Counted from the first letter of the stretch, positions 34,553-44,993 are shown. The stretch: 64,000 nt of DNA from Paeniglutamicibacter sulfureus (GCF_039535115.1 NZ_BAAAWO010000001.1:4278001-4342000); one strand, 5' to 3'. Made by a program: numbers and translations. The notes: generated by a model from the sequence alone, not told the origin.

Positions 34553-35083
34553 ATGTCGGAGCAGGACGAAGTGCGCGAAATCCATGAGCGGGGCCTCTAC
34601 TTCGAGGAACTGGATGCCGGGGCCGTCTACGTGCACTCGCCCGGACGCACCATGACGGAGGCGGACAACGTCCTGTTCACCACCTTGAGCATGAACACCC
34701 AGGCGCTGCACCTGGATGCCGCCTTCGCCGCGACCCAGCCCTTCGGGCGGCGGGTCATGAATTCGATGTTCACCCTGGCCACCATGGTCGGCCAGTCGGT
34801 GTCGCAACTGACCCAGGGGACGCTGATGGGCCAGCTGGGACTGACAGACGTGCGGTTCCCGCACCCGCTCTTCCCGGGGGACACGCTCTACACCCAGACG
34901 CACATCGTTGACCTGCGTCCCTCCAACTCCCGGCCGGGGCTCGGGGTGGCAACCTTCTCCCACGTGGGCAAGAACCAGGACGGAATCACGGTGGCCGAGG
35001 CCACGCGCGTGTGCCTGATGTTCACGCGCGAGGCGCACCAGAAGCTGCAGAACGGGTCCTTCGGCGAGGACGACTGGCTGTAG
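34553..35083 (+). CDS. MaoC-like (R)-specific enoyl-CoA hydratase/dehydratase
   Basis: About 176 residues with a hot-dog fold. The N-terminal YFEELDAGAVYVHSPGRTMTE matches MaoC-family dehydratases (mesaconyl-CoA/beta-methylmalyl-CoA dehydratase branch). The hydratase-2 motif region (TEADNVLFTTLSMNTQALH) contains the expected Asp and a His-like position. It should hydrate an enoyl-CoA formed by the upstream dehydrogenase. The GTG at 34544 is an alternative start; ATG 34553 has GAGG five bases upstream. Confidence 0.85.
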   Translation: MSEQDEVREIHERGLYFEELDAGAVYVHSPGRTMTEADNVLFTTLSMNTQALHLDAAFAATQPFGRRVMNSMFTLATMVGQSVSQLTQGTLMGQLGLTDVRFPHPLFPGDTLYTQTHIVDLRPSNSRPGLGVATFSHVGKNQDGITVAEATRVCLMFTREAHQKLQNGSFGEDDWL

Positions 35084-35095
35084 CGGGGCCGCGGC

Positions 35096-35761
35096 TCAGG
35101 CCCCGCGCCGGCTGTACCTGCGCTCGGGACGCCCGCCGCCATAGCGCAGGTGCACCTGCGCCTGGCCGACCTCGTTGAGGTACTCCAGGTAGCGCCGCGC
35201 GCTGACCCGGGACAGGCCCAGCATCTCGCCGACCTCCAGCGCGGAGAGATCCGCCTCCGCCTCGCGCAGGATGCCCTGCACCCGCTCCATGGTCTCCGCC
35301 GCGCAGCCCTTGGGCAGCGGCTTGTCGGCCCCGGCCATGCCGAAGACAGCATCGACGTCGGACTGCTCGGGGGTGGCTGCCGAACCCAGCGAACGATAGG
35401 TGCGCCGGTAGTGCTCCAGGCGCTGGTGCAGGTCCTCCTGGGTGAACGGCTTCATCAGATAGTGCACGATGCCCCCGCGCAGCGCCCGGCGCACCGTCTC
35501 GGCCTCGCGGGCGGCGCTGATCACCAGCACGTCAAGCTCCGGGACCTCCGCGCGCAACTGGCCCAGCAGCTCCAGCCCGTAAATGTCGGGCAGGTGGATG
35601 TCCAGCAGCACCAAATCGGGCCGCAGGCGGCGGGCCTCGGCCAGGGCCTGGGCCCCGGTGCGGGCGACCCCTGCAACCTCGAAGCCGGGCATCTGCGCCA
35701 CGAACCCCGAATGGATTCGCGCGACCATGAAATCGTCGTCGACGATGAGCACCTTGATCAT
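35096..35761 (-). CDS. CitB/DpiA-type response regulator
   Basis: A 221-residue regulator: receiver domain with DDD at 8-10, phosphoacceptor Asp54 in LLDIHLPD and Lys in YLMKPF, then a C-terminal HTH (LSALEVGEMLGLSRVSARRY) of the CitT/DcuR class. ATG 35761 overlaps the kinase stop by four bases (ATGA). It is likely to switch on the divergent tctCBA genes in response to tricarboxylates. Confidence 0.9.
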   Translation of the reverse strand: MIKVLIVDDDFMVARIHSGFVAQMPGFEVAGVARTGAQALAEARRLRPDLVLLDIHLPDIYGLELLGQLRAEVPELDVLVISAAREAETVRRALRGGIVHYLMKPFTQEDLHQRLEHYRRTYRSLGSAATPEQSDVDAVFGMAGADKPLPKGCAAETMERVQGILREAEADLSALEVGEMLGLSRVSARRYLEYLNEVGQAQVHLRYGGGRPERRYSRRGA

Positions 35762-37377
35762 GGCTGAACCCTTTTTCCCAGGCGGGCGGTGAAGACCGCC
35801 CCCTCGTCGTTGGCGACCGTGACGTCGCCGCCGCGGCGCAGGCACACCAGGCGGGTCAGCGCCAGGCCGAAGCCGCGCCCCGCCTCGGAGGCGGAGGCCT
35901 TGGTGCTGTAGCCCTGCACGAAGATCTTAGCAACGTTCGACTCGTCGACCCCCTCGCCCGAGTCCTGCACCGTGACCACCACCGTCCCGTCTTCCTCGGC
36001 CAGCCGGACCTTGACCTGCGCGTCGGGGCGCCCCGCCACCGCGTCGATGGCGTTGTCCACCAGGTTGCCGACCACCGTGGTCAGGTCCCGCGACAGTGCC
36101 TCGTCCACCCGGCCCAGCTGCGAGGCCGGATCCAGGTCGATGCCCACGCCCCGCTCCGAGGCCAGCGCGGACTTGGCAATGAGCAGCGCGGCCACCGTGG
36201 GGTCTGCCACGCGGTGGGTGACGTCGTCCAGCAGCCGGGTGCGGCTGAAGCTCACCCCGTCGACGTAGGAGAGCACCTCGTCGTATTCCTCCAGCTGGAT
36301 CAGCCCGGAGATGGTGTGCAGCTGGTTGGCGAACTCGTGGGTCTGCGCGCGTAGCGTCTCGGTGGTCATGCGCGTGGCCCCCAGTTCCTTTTCAAGGGTC
36401 GTCAGTTCGGTGCGGTCGCGCAGCGTGGTCACCGAGCCGACCAGCCGGCCGCGGGCCTCCATGGGGCGGCGGTTGAACACCACCATGCGCTCGCCGACCA
36501 GCACCAGCCGGTCGGCCTCGGCCTGTTTCATGGTCAGCACCTCGCGCAGGGCCGCGTCGATGGCAAGGTCCGCCAGGGTCCGGCCCTCGCAGTCCTCGGG
36601 CCAGCCCAGCAGCCTGCGTGCCGCGTCATTGGCCAGGGTGATGCGCTCGCGCAGGTCGATGGCCACCACGCCCTCCTTGACCCCGTGCAGGATGGCCTCG
36701 CGGTGTTCGACCAGCCCGGTGATTTCCGCCGGCTCCAGGCCCAGGGTCTGGCGCTTGACGCGGCGGGAGAGCAGGAGCGAACCGAGGGTGCCCAGCGCCA
36801 CCGAGACCCCCAGGTAGACCAGCAGGTTGGGGGTGGCCTCCAGCAGGCGCTCCAGCAGCGAGGGATAGCTGCGCCCCATGGCGGCGAATCCCACGAGCCG
36901 TCCGCCGTCGTCGAGCACCGGGACGTGTGCCTCGAGCATCTTGATGCCGCCGCGCTGCGTGGACCCGGTCCATGCGCGGCCCTCCATGACCTCGGATTCG
37001 CCCAGCGGGAACTTCTCACCGAGCAGGGCGGGATTTGAGGCTGTCACCACGGTCCCCTCGGCGTTGACCAGCACCGCCTCGCTGCTGCCGGAGACCGAGC
37101 GCACCGACTCGGTGATCGAGGGCAGGGCCGAGCCGAAGCGGGGCCTGGCCTCGGGCAGCAGGGCGCGCACCAGCGGGGTCGCGGCGAGGTTTTCGGCAGC
37201 GGCCAGCGAGCGCCGGGACTCGACGCGTTCAAAGGTCTGGGTGGCCTGGGCCAGGGACATGGCCAGGACCCCGGCCATGACGGCGAGCAGGATCAACAAT
37301 TGCAGTCCCAGGAACTGGCCCGCGAGGCTCAGCCGGGCGGTGCGGCCCCAACGCGGGGCGGGGGAGTGGCCGGACAC
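35758..37377 (-). CDS. CitA/DcuS-type sensor histidine kinase
   Basis: About 539 residues: membrane helix 1 (about 16-42), a periplasmic sensor (single-Cache-like, about 43-184, with the N-terminal SRRSLAAAENLA helix), helix 2 (about 185-203), a PAS domain (about 235-320), and the CitA-type phosphoacceptor segment QTHEFANQLHTISGLIQL with His near 347, then a HATPase domain (NLVDNAIDAV, DSGEGVDE, GRGFGLAL). GTG 37377 is preferred since AAAGGA lies six bases upstream; ATGs at 37398 and 37431 are in frame. Known relatives sense citrate or C4-dicarboxylates outside the cell. Confidence 0.9.
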   Translation of the reverse strand: MSGHSPAPRWGRTARLSLAGQFLGLQLLILLAVMAGVLAMSLAQATQTFERVESRRSLAAAENLAATPLVRALLPEARPRFGSALPSITESVRSVSGSSEAVLVNAEGTVVTASNPALLGEKFPLGESEVMEGRAWTGSTQRGGIKMLEAHVPVLDDGGRLVGFAAMGRSYPSLLERLLEATPNLLVYLGVSVALGTLGSLLLSRRVKRQTLGLEPAEITGLVEHREAILHGVKEGVVAIDLRERITLANDAARRLLGWPEDCEGRTLADLAIDAALREVLTMKQAEADRLVLVGERMVVFNRRPMEARGRLVGSVTTLRDRTELTTLEKELGATRMTTETLRAQTHEFANQLHTISGLIQLEEYDEVLSYVDGVSFSRTRLLDDVTHRVADPTVAALLIAKSALASERGVGIDLDPASQLGRVDEALSRDLTTVVGNLVDNAIDAVAGRPDAQVKVRLAEEDGTVVVTVQDSGEGVDESNVAKIFVQGYSTKASASEAGRGFGLALTRLVCLRRGGDVTVANDEGAVFTARLGKRVQP

Positions 37378-37590
37378 CGGCGGTCCTTTCCGTGCCATGA
37401 CGCACCCGGCGCCAATCGCCCGGTCCGGCATGCGCCTTCGGCGTGAACTCTACCGACATCGCGCACCCGCACCGAATGTGACCGTGAACACTATGTACAC
37501 AACTTTCTTTGCGACCACAAGAATTGCCCGGCCTTGGCGGCGGCCTAGTGTGGTGCACATCATTCACTCGCATTTGAGATGGGAATCACC

Positions 37591-38598
37591 ATGGGACGAA
37601 CCAATATCTTGAAGCTGGCAGCGGTTGCGGCCGGCATCATGCTCGCCGCCACCGGCTGCGGGGTCACCGGCAATGACGCCGGCGCCTCCGGCAGCGCGGC
37701 CGAATCCGGCCCGGTGACGGGCCTGCGGATCATGGTCCCCAACAGCCCCGGCGGCGGCTACGACACCACGGCCCGCGTCGGCGCCAAGGTCATGGAGGAA
37801 GCGGAGATCGCCAAGTCGGTGGAGGTCTTCAACCTCGCCGGCGCCGGCGGCACCGTGGGCCTTTCGCGCATCGTCAACGAAAAGGGCAACAACGACCTCG
37901 GCATGCTCATGGGCCTGGGCGTGGTGGGCGCGAGCTACACCAACGACACCGACGCCCGGCTGACCGACACCACCCCGATCGCCCGGCTGATCCAGGAGCC
38001 GGGGGCCATCATGGTCTCGAAGGACTCCCCGTACAAGACCATCGAGGACCTCGTCGCGGCCTGGAAGAAGGACCCGTCCAAGCTGGCCGTGGGCGGCGGC
38101 TCCTCGCCGGGCGGCCCCGACCACCTGCTGCCGATGCAGCTGGCCCAGGCCGTGGGGATCGACGCCAAAAAGGTCAACTACGTCTCCTACGACGGCGGCG
38201 GCGACCTGCTGCCGGCGATCCTGGGCAACAAGCTGGGATTCGCGGCCTCCGGTGCCGGGGAATTCCTCAAGCAGATCCAGTCCGGCGACGTCCGCGTGCT
38301 GGCAACCTCCGGCGCCGAGCGCCTCGAGGGCGTCGACGCCCCGACCCTGAAGGAATCGGACATCGACCTGGAGTTCAGCAACTGGCGCGGCCTGGTGGCC
38401 CCTCCGGGCATCAGCGACGAGGCCAAGGCCCGCTGGATCGCCACGATGGAGAAGATGCACGCCTCCGAGGAATGGAAGGCGGCACTGAAGACCAACGGCT
38501 GGACCGACGCCTTCATCACCGGCGATGAGTTCTCCACTTTCCTCACGGATCAGGACAAGCGGGTTTCCGACGTGCTGGCCGCCCTGGGATTGGCATGA
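37591..38598 (+). CDS. tctC: Tripartite tricarboxylate transporter substrate-binding protein
   Basis: About 335 residues (339 if ATG 37579 is used). A lipoprotein signal (LKLAAVAAGIMLAATGCG, Cys near 23) leads into the Bug/TctC fold: LRIMVPNSPGGGYDTTAR is the diagnostic ligand-loop motif, followed by VFNLAGAGGTVG. It captures citrate-like acids outside and hands them to TctAB. It overlaps tctB by four bases. The gene is divergent from the CitA-type kinase across about 200 bases. Confidence 0.92.
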   Translation: MGRTNILKLAAVAAGIMLAATGCGVTGNDAGASGSAAESGPVTGLRIMVPNSPGGGYDTTARVGAKVMEEAEIAKSVEVFNLAGAGGTVGLSRIVNEKGNNDLGMLMGLGVVGASYTNDTDARLTDTTPIARLIQEPGAIMVSKDSPYKTIEDLVAAWKKDPSKLAVGGGSSPGGPDHLLPMQLAQAVGIDAKKVNYVSYDGGGDLLPAILGNKLGFAASGAGEFLKQIQSGDVRVLATSGAERLEGVDAPTLKESDIDLEFSNWRGLVAPPGISDEAKARWIATMEKMHASEEWKAALKTNGWTDAFITGDEFSTFLTDQDKRVSDVLAALGLA

Positions 38599-39098
38599 AA
38601 CCAGTAGCCGTTTGGCTCAAGGACCGCTCCGAGCTGGGCTTTGCGGCCCTGCTCGGGGCGGTCGGGGCCATGGTGGTGATCGATGCCATTGGCTTGAATG
38701 TGCCATTCCAGCAGTCCGACGGGCTGGGTCCCAAGACCGTTCCCTACATCGTGGGGACCCTGCTTTTGGGCTGCGCCATCCTGCTCGCCGTGAACATCCT
38801 GCGCGGGGGAGCGGCGGAGCCTGAGGACGGCGAGGACATCGAGCTCGGAACGCCCATCGACTGGAAGGTCGTCGTTCCCCTGATGCTGGTCTTTATCCTC
38901 AATATCGTCTTCATCGACCTGGTGGGCTGGCCCATCTCCGGAACCATCCTCTTTTGGGGCAGCGTCCTGGCCCTGGGCGGGCGCAACTACATCCGTGATG
39001 GACTGATTTCCGTGGCCCTGGCCGTGGGCACCTTCTACGGCTTCTATCTGGGGCTGGGCATCCACCTGCCGGCCGGCCTGCTCGAGGGAGTGCTCTAA
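38595..39098 (+). CDS. tctB: Tripartite tricarboxylate transporter small membrane subunit
   Basis: A 167-residue protein with four membrane segments (LGFAALLGAVGAMVVIDAIG, VGTLLLGCAILLAVNIL, VVPLMLVFILNIVFIDLVGW, ISVALAVGTFYGFYLGLGI) and an acidic cytosolic loop after the second, the TctB layout. ATGA overlap with tctC; its TAA abuts the GTG of tctA. Confidence 0.9.
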   Translation: MKPVAVWLKDRSELGFAALLGAVGAMVVIDAIGLNVPFQQSDGLGPKTVPYIVGTLLLGCAILLAVNILRGGAAEPEDGEDIELGTPIDWKVVVPLMLVFILNIVFIDLVGWPISGTILFWGSVLALGGRNYIRDGLISVALAVGTFYGFYLGLGIHLPAGLLEGVL

Positions 39099-40730
39099 GT
39101 GGATACATTCAACCTGCTGATGCAGGGGTTCGCCACCGCAGTGACCCCCGTCAACCTGCTCTTCGCCGTGATCGGCGTGCTGCTGGGCACCGCCATCGGC
39201 GTGCTGCCGGGCATCGGCCCGGCCATGGCCATCGCGCTGCTGCTGCCGGTGACCTACGGGCTGGAACCCACCAGCGCCATGATCATGTTCGCCGGCATCT
39301 ACTATGGCGGCATGTTCGGCGGCTCGACCACCTCCATCCTGCTGAACACCCCCGGCGAGTCCGCCACGGTCATCACCGCCATCGAGGGCCACAAGATGGC
39401 CAAGGCGGGGCGCGCCGCCCAGGCACTGGCCACCGCGGCCATCGGCTCGTTCGTCGCCGGCACCATCGGCACCGCGCTGCTGGCCACCATCGCCCCCTGG
39501 GTGGTGAAGTTCGCCGTGTCCCTGGGCAACCCGAGCTACCTGGCCATCATGCTGCTGGCGCTCATCGCCGTAACCGCCGTGCTGGGTACCTCCAAGCTGC
39601 GCGGCTTTGCCGCCCTGGGGCTGGGCCTGGCCATCGGCCTGGTCGGCCTGGACCCGGTCAGCGGACAGGGCCGGCTGGTCTTCGGCCAGCCGCTGCTCGC
39701 CGACGGGCTGGACATCGTGGTGGTGGCCGTGGCGATCTTCGCCATCGGCGAGGCACTGTGGATCGCCGCGCACCTGCGCAAGACCCGGAGCCAGACGATC
39801 CCCGTGGGACGCCCCTGGATGGGCAAGTCCGACTGGAAGCGCTCCTGGAAGCCCTGGCTGCGCGGCACCGCGTACGGCTTCCCCTTCGGCGCCCTGCCCG
39901 CCGGCGGCGCGGAGATCCCGACGTTCCTGTCCTACATCACCGAGAAGAAGCTCTCGAAGCACCCGGAGGAATTCGGCCACGGCGCCATCGAAGGCGTCGC
40001 GGGTCCCGAGGCGGCCAACAACGCCTCGGCCGCCGGCACGCTGACCCCGATGCTGGCCCTGGGCCTGCCGACCAACGCGACCGCCGCGGTCATGCTCCTG
40101 GCGCTTATGCAGCTGGGGGTCCAGCCCGGCCCGCTGCTCTTCGAGGAGGAACCGAAGCTGGTGTGGGCGTTGATCGCCAGCCTGTTCATCGGCAACGCGT
40201 TGCTGCTGCTGGTGAACCTGCCCATGGCGCCATTGTGGGCCAAGCTGCTGCAGCTGCCGCGCCAGTACCTCTACGCCGGCATCCTGTTCTTCGCCACGCT
40301 GGGCGCGTACGCGGTGAACCTGCAGGCCTTTGACCTGGTCATCCTGCTGGTGCTGGGCACGCTGGGCTTCGCGATGCGCCGCTTCGGCATCCCGGTGCTG
40401 CCGCTGATCATCGGCGTGATCCTAGGCCCCCGGGCCGAGGAAGAATTGCGCAAGTCCCTGCAGCTCAGCGGCGGGGACCCGGCCGGCCTGTTCAGCGAGC
40501 CGATCGCCGTGGTCGTCTACGTAATCATCGCCCTGGTGCTGCTCTGGCCGCTGCTGGCCAAGGCGCTGCGCCGCCTGTTCCCGAAGGCCGCGGCCGAGGT
40601 CGGGGAACTGGTGGAGCCGGTGGAGGTGGTGCCCGAGGCCGGGACCGCCAACGGCGAGAACGAAGAGCCCGCCGACGTTCAGGTCATGGACATCCACGGC
40701 CCGCGCCACAGCGGCAAGACGCGCCGCTAG
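39099..40730 (+). CDS. tctA: Tripartite tricarboxylate transporter large permease
   Basis: A 543-residue permease with 11-12 membrane segments. TctA hallmarks are [60 protein letters not shown] and a second repeat-like region [15 protein letters not shown]. The GTG start directly follows the tctB stop. A 45-residue acidic C-terminal tail is not conserved in the family. Confidence 0.93.
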   Translation: MDTFNLLMQGFATAVTPVNLLFAVIGVLLGTAIGVLPGIGPAMAIALLLPVTYGLEPTSAMIMFAGIYYGGMFGGSTTSILLNTPGESATVITAIEGHKMAKAGRAAQALATAAIGSFVAGTIGTALLATIAPWVVKFAVSLGNPSYLAIMLLALIAVTAVLGTSKLRGFAALGLGLAIGLVGLDPVSGQGRLVFGQPLLADGLDIVVVAVAIFAIGEALWIAAHLRKTRSQTIPVGRPWMGKSDWKRSWKPWLRGTAYGFPFGALPAGGAEIPTFLSYITEKKLSKHPEEFGHGAIEGVAGPEAANNASAAGTLTPMLALGLPTNATAAVMLLALMQLGVQPGPLLFEEEPKLVWALIASLFIGNALLLLVNLPMAPLWAKLLQLPRQYLYAGILFFATLGAYAVNLQAFDLVILLVLGTLGFAMRRFGIPVLPLIIGVILGPRAEEELRKSLQLSGGDPAGLFSEPIAVVVYVIIALVLLWPLLAKALRRLFPKAAAEVGELVEPVEVVPEAGTANGENEEPADVQVMDIHGPRHSGKTRR

Positions 40731-40752
40731 CCGCGCACGTGCCATCCGGAAG

Positions 40753-40792
40753 TGGCCCCCGATTCCCCCTTCACGGAGGGAAACGGGGGCCA
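40753..40792 (+). terminator. Terminator after tctA
   Basis: TGGCCCCCG pairs with CGGGGGCCA, extended by TTCCC/GGGAA; loop contains TTCACGG. T-poor tail. Confidence 0.75.
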
Positions 40793-40870
40793 TTCCCGGT
40801 TAAGGGCGGCAGCGCGTACCGCGACGTTGCGCCCGCCGCCCATTGGGTAGGCACAGGAAGAGCGGACATA

Positions 40871-42121
40871 ATGGGTCAGGTGAACATTGCGCAGTTTTCC
40901 GCCCCCCGCCCGGCCACGGCCTTCACCGCCCCGCTTCCCGGCACGATCCGCCGCATCACACTGATCGGCTCCACCGGATCCATCGGCACCCAGGGCCTGG
41001 AGGTCATCGCCGCGGCGCCCGAGCGCTTTGCCGTCGCAGCCCTTTCGGGCGGCAGCAACCTGCCCCTGCTGGCAGCCCAGGCCGTGGCCACGCGGGCCGC
41101 CGCGGTGGGTTGCGCCCACCCGGATATCGACGCGCTCTCCGCCGCGATCGCCGCGGCCAAGGACGCCGCCGGGCTCCAGGGCTACGACCCGCAGCTCTTC
41201 GCCGGGCCCGACGCGGCAACGCAAATCGCCTCCTTCCCTGACGCGGACGTGGTGCTCAACGGCATCACCGGCTCCATCGGCCTGGCCCCCACGCTCGCTG
41301 CGCTGAATGCGGGCCACCTGCTGGCCCTGGCCAACAAGGAATCGCTGATCGTCGGAGGCGCGCTGGTCAAGGACGCCGCCGCACCCGGACAGCTGGTTCC
41401 GGTGGACTCCGAGCATTCCGCCCTGGCCCAGGCGCTGCGCGCCGGCACCCCGGATGAAGTGCACAAGCTCATCGTCACAGCTTCCGGCGGACCCTTCCGG
41501 GGCTGGGACCGCGGGCAGCTGCGCGAGGTCACCCCGGAACAGGCCTTGGCCCACCCGACCTGGGACATGGGCAAGGTGGTGACCACCAACTCGGCCACCA
41601 TGGTCAACAAGGCCCTGGAGGTCATCGAAGCGCACCTGCTCTTCGACGTGCCGCTGGAGAGCATCGAGGCGGTGGTGCACCCGCAGTCCATCGTGCACTC
41701 CATGGTCGAATTCATCGACGGCTCCACCATCGCCCAGGCCTCCCCGCCTGACATGGCCCTGCCCATCGCGCTGGGCATCGGCTGGCCCGCCCGGGTGCCG
41801 GGGGCCACCGCCCCGTGCGACTGGTCCACGGCCGCCTCCTGGACCTTCGAGCCGCTGGATGCCGCTGCCTTCCCGGCCATCGAGCTGGCCAAGGCCGCCG
41901 CGGCCGCCTCGCCCACGCACATGGCCGTGTACAACGCCGTGAACGAGGAGGCCGTCGAGGCATTCCACGCCGGGGCCATCCGCTTCACCGACATCGTCGA
42001 AACGGTCGACGCCATCCTGCAGGGCTACGACCCCGAGCCCGGCACCCTGGACCTGGATTCCGTGCTGGCCGCAGAGTCCTGGGCACGAACAGAAGCCGCC
42101 AAGCGTTTGGAATCACTGTGA
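40871..42121 (+). CDS. dxr: 1-deoxy-D-xylulose 5-phosphate reductoisomerase
   Basis: A 416-residue enzyme of the MEP isoprenoid pathway, reducing DXP to MEP with NADPH and a divalent metal. Landmarks are the nucleotide-binding [27 protein letters not shown], the metal/substrate motif [22 protein letters not shown] and [18 protein letters not shown] 40871 with AGGAAGA eight bases upstream; about 25 extra residues precede the conserved core. GTGA overlap with rseP. Confidence 0.97.
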   Translation: MGQVNIAQFSAPRPATAFTAPLPGTIRRITLIGSTGSIGTQGLEVIAAAPERFAVAALSGGSNLPLLAAQAVATRAAAVGCAHPDIDALSAAIAAAKDAAGLQGYDPQLFAGPDAATQIASFPDADVVLNGITGSIGLAPTLAALNAGHLLALANKESLIVGGALVKDAAAPGQLVPVDSEHSALAQALRAGTPDEVHKLIVTASGGPFRGWDRGQLREVTPEQALAHPTWDMGKVVTTNSATMVNKALEVIEAHLLFDVPLESIEAVVHPQSIVHSMVEFIDGSTIAQASPPDMALPIALGIGWPARVPGATAPCDWSTAASWTFEPLDAAAFPAIELAKAAAAASPTHMAVYNAVNEEAVEAFHAGAIRFTDIVETVDAILQGYDPEPGTLDLDSVLAAESWARTEAAKRLESL

Positions 42122-43497
42122 GCACCCTCCTTTTCATCCTCGGCGTCCTGGTCATGGTCGTCGCCATCGCCTTCTCCATCGGCCTGCACGAGGTCGGGCA
42201 CCTGGTCCCGGCCAAGCGCTTTGGCGTGCGCGTGCCCCAGTACATGATCGGCTTCGGCAAGACGCTGTGGTCCTTCAAGCGCGGGGACACCGAATACGGG
42301 TTCAAGGCCATCCCGCTGGGTGGCTACATCGCCATGATCGGGATGTACCCGCCGGCCAAGAACAAGGGGGTCGTCGGCGCCACCGACGCTCCGATCCTGC
42401 GCAAGTCCTCCACCGGCATGTTCCAGCAGATGGCCGACGAGGCCAGGCATGCAGCCGCCGAGCAGCTGCAGCCGGGGGACGAGAACCGGCTGTTCTACAA
42501 GCTGCCGGTCTACAAGCGCATCATCATCATGCTCGGCGGCCCGGTGATGAACCTGCTCATCGGCGTGGTCATGATCGGCATCGTCACCGTCGGGTTCGGC
42601 ATGCCCTCCCAGACCAGCACCGTCGAGGAGGTCTACCAGTGCGTAGTGCCCCTGGGCGAGGAATCCTCCCGCGACTCCTCGGTCAACAACGGCTGCCTGC
42701 CCTCCGACGCCCCCGGCCCCGCCTACGCCGCGGGGCTGCGCCCCGGGGACACCATCACCTCCTTTGACGGCGCGCCGGTGGGCACCACCGACTGGGTGGA
42801 GCTGACCCAGGCCATCCGCGGCCACGCCGGCGAGTCCGTCCCGCTGACCTACGAGCGCGAGGGCGTGGAACACTCCACCACCATCACCCCCTACAAGACC
42901 GAACGTCCGGTGATCAACGACCAGGGGCAGCTCGTCACCGACGCCGCAGGGAACCCGCAGACCGTTGAGGTCGGGTTCATCGGCATGGGCTCGGACGTGC
43001 GAAACATCCAGCAGCCGGTTTCGGCCGTCCTTCCTGCTGTCGGACAGCAGGTGTCGGGTGTCGCGGCGGTGGTGCTCGATCTGCCCGCCCGCGTTGCCGC
43101 GGTGGGCAAGGCGGCGTTCTCCGACACCCCGCGCGATCCCAACGGACCGATCTCCGTGGTGGGCGTGGGCCGCATTGCCGGCGAAATCAGCGCCATGGAG
43201 CAGATCGGGGTGGCCGACAAGGCAGCCAGCCTGATCTCGCTGATCGGCGGGCTGAACATCGCCCTGTTCGTCTTCAACCTGATCCCGCTGCTGCCGCTGG
43301 ATGGCGGGCACATCGTCGGCGCACTCTTCGAATCGGTGCGCCGGTTCTTCTCCAAGATCTTCCGCCGCCCCGATCCGGGGCCGGTGGACATCGCCAAGAT
43401 GCTTCCGCTGACCTACGTGGTCGCGGTGGGCATGCTGGTGATGGGTGCGGTGCTGATCTACGCAGACATCGTCAAGCCGGTGTCGATCTTCGGGTGA
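42118..43497 (+). CDS. rseP: RIP/site-2 metalloprotease
   Basis: A 459-residue membrane protease of the RseP/Rip1 family that cuts membrane-embedded anti-sigma factors and other substrates. The zinc motif HEVGH is at residues 24-28 in the first helix, the second zinc ligand region [12 protein letters not shown] is near 390, and a PDZ domain (about 200-290; [15 protein letters not shown]) lies between. It starts with GTG overlapping the dxr stop. In actinobacteria ispG normally follows immediately; here an 8-kb insertion separates them. Confidence 0.94.
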   Translation: MSTLLFILGVLVMVVAIAFSIGLHEVGHLVPAKRFGVRVPQYMIGFGKTLWSFKRGDTEYGFKAIPLGGYIAMIGMYPPAKNKGVVGATDAPILRKSSTGMFQQMADEARHAAAEQLQPGDENRLFYKLPVYKRIIIMLGGPVMNLLIGVVMIGIVTVGFGMPSQTSTVEEVYQCVVPLGEESSRDSSVNNGCLPSDAPGPAYAAGLRPGDTITSFDGAPVGTTDWVELTQAIRGHAGESVPLTYEREGVEHSTTITPYKTERPVINDQGQLVTDAAGNPQTVEVGFIGMGSDVRNIQQPVSAVLPAVGQQVSGVAAVVLDLPARVAAVGKAAFSDTPRDPNGPISVVGVGRIAGEISAMEQIGVADKAASLISLIGGLNIALFVFNLIPLLPLDGGHIVGALFESVRRFFSKIFRRPDPGPVDIAKMLPLTYVVAVGMLVMGAVLIYADIVKPVSIFG

Positions 43498-43512
43498 TTT
43501 ATTGCTCCTCGA

Positions 43513-43568
43513 AGCGGCCCCGTCCCACCACCCCATGCGAGGGGAGTGGAACGGGGCCGCTGTTGCTT
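43513..43568 (+). terminator. Terminator after rseP
   Basis: AGCGGCCCCGTCCCAC pairs with GTGGAACGGGGCCGCT (one mismatch) and a T-rich tail (GTTGCTTTG) follows. It now ends the dxr-rseP transcript before the accessory insert. Confidence 0.8.
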
Positions 43569-43736
43569 TGACCGGCGACCGGATCTTGTCGGCGAGGCTG
43601 AAATCGTATCGATATGCCATTCGCTTGGGTTTTCGGTTCTTGGCATAAGCTGTTTGTGGTGCTGTGGATCGCGCCGGTTTTGGAAGTAATTCCTTCCACA
43701 TTTGGAGCTACCTGCTCCGTGCCTGAGGAGACTGCA

Positions 43737-44993
43737 GTGGACGACCAAATCGAACTAATCGGTGATGAAAACGGCATGGCGCTCATCGGCGATCCATTAG
43801 CGATAGAGCGCTTTCTGGCCTCTGAAAACTTGCCCTCCAAAGACCTCGGAATACAGAGGCTTGGGACGGCATTCAGCGCAGGGGCCGGAGTAGCGCAGGC
43901 TGGCTCCGAAATTGCTGCGAATGCTGGTCGCTGGGTGAAGCTAACTGAGAAATCAGCAAAAGCGCTCAAGGCCAATGACCTTATGAAAGGTTCAGAGGAA
44001 GGGTTTCGCCGAACCGTTGTCATGAAGAATGGAAAGATCACTGGACTCCTCGAAATAGTTAAGACTCCGACGCAGATTCTGACAAACCCCGCGGTGCTGA
44101 CGGGAGTCGCCGGAATCATGTCGCAGGTTGCTATGCAACAGTCGATGGATGAGATTACCGACTACTTGGCGATAATCGACGAGAAGGTCGACGACATCCT
44201 TCGTGCCCAGAGGGACACCGTATTGGCCGACATGATCGGGGTTGGACTAGTTGTCGACGACGCAATTACTACGCGCGATACGGTCGGGCGAGTTTCGGAA
44301 GTTACGTGGTCGAAGGTGCAAGCGGCTCCACTGACAGTTGCAAGCACCCAAATGTACGCGCTGCGTCAGCTGGACGCACTCGCGGAGAAGATCGAGCGCA
44401 AGTCAAAAATGGGAGATCTGGCCAAGATAGTCCTCGAAGCAGAGCCGAAGGTTCGAGAGTGGATTGCCGTCCTGGCTCGTTGCTTCCAACTATACGATTC
44501 GCTAGCGGTGCTTGAACTTGACCGTGTACTGGATGCCTCGCCTGAGGAACTAGACGACCATCGTCGTGCCCTTCGTGTTGCTCGGCAAAACCGACTGAAC
44601 CAGATCACTCAAAGTACTGAACAGCTGGTTGCACGGATGAATGCTGCCGCGGGATGGGCCAATACGAAGGTGCTCCTTCACCCTGCATCTGCACGTACCG
44701 TGGTGCATTCGAGTAACAGGGTTGAAGTTTCGGTGGGTGATTTTCACAAGTGCCTAGGAATTGAGGATGGCCAGCAATCTGTTGAAGCCAAACGTTGGGT
44801 AGAAGCAGTCGACGATGCTCGGCACAAGGTCATCGAAACCGGCGCAGATGGATTCGACGCCACCAAGCGCATCGGCAACGATGCGCGTGACCTAGCGAAG
44901 AGCACAACCAACAAAGTGCTCGAATCAGGAGCCGGCGGTGTCGATGCGACGAAGCGCTTTGGCGCTGAAGCATTAGCCTTGATCCACCGATGA
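43737..44993 (+). CDS. Unrecognised protein; native 3' end replaced by IS1380 insertion
   Basis: I do not recognise this family. GTG 43737 is the best start (GAGGAG six bases upstream). The current product is 418 residues, of which the last five (ALIHR) and the TGA come from the left end of the inserted IS; the original gene was 443 residues and its last 30 codons lie at 49318-49410. The N terminus DQIELIGDENGMALIGDP is followed by a mostly helical protein without signal peptide: an Ala/Gly-rich helix pair (about 40-60), a weakly hydrophobic segment (TNPAVLTGVAGIMSQVAM), an acidic helix (DEITDYLAIIDEKVDDIL), and a possible coiled coil (about 200-300). The C terminus has two copies of a unit V(I/L)E(T/S)GAxGxDATKRxG. 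GC content and codon use are lower and less biased than in neighbours, suggesting transfer. Possibly still functional. Confidence 0.75.
   Translation: MDDQIELIGDENGMALIGDPLAIERFLASENLPSKDLGIQRLGTAFSAGAGVAQAGSEIAANAGRWVKLTEKSAKALKANDLMKGSEEGFRRTVVMKNGKITGLLEIVKTPTQILTNPAVLTGVAGIMSQVAMQQSMDEITDYLAIIDEKVDDILRAQRDTVLADMIGVGLVVDDAITTRDTVGRVSEVTWSKVQAAPLTVASTQMYALRQLDALAEKIERKSKMGDLAKIVLEAEPKVREWIAVLARCFQLYDSLAVLELDRVLDASPEELDDHRRALRVARQNRLNQITQSTEQLVARMNAAAGWANTKVLLHPASARTVVHSSNRVEVSVGDFHKCLGIEDGQQSVEAKRWVEAVDDARHKVIETGADGFDATKRIGNDARDLAKSTTNKVLESGAGGVDATKRFGAEALALIHR
44972..44976 (+). repeat. Left target duplication (ATTAG) of the IS1380 element
   Basis: ATTAG directly precedes the left terminal repeat and recurs exactly at 49314-49318 after the right one. 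Confidence 0.9.
44977..44991 (+). repeat. IS1380 left terminal inverted repeat
   Basis: CCTTGATCCACCGAT; read in the frame of the interrupted gene it supplies codons for LIHR and then TGA. Confidence 0.9.
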
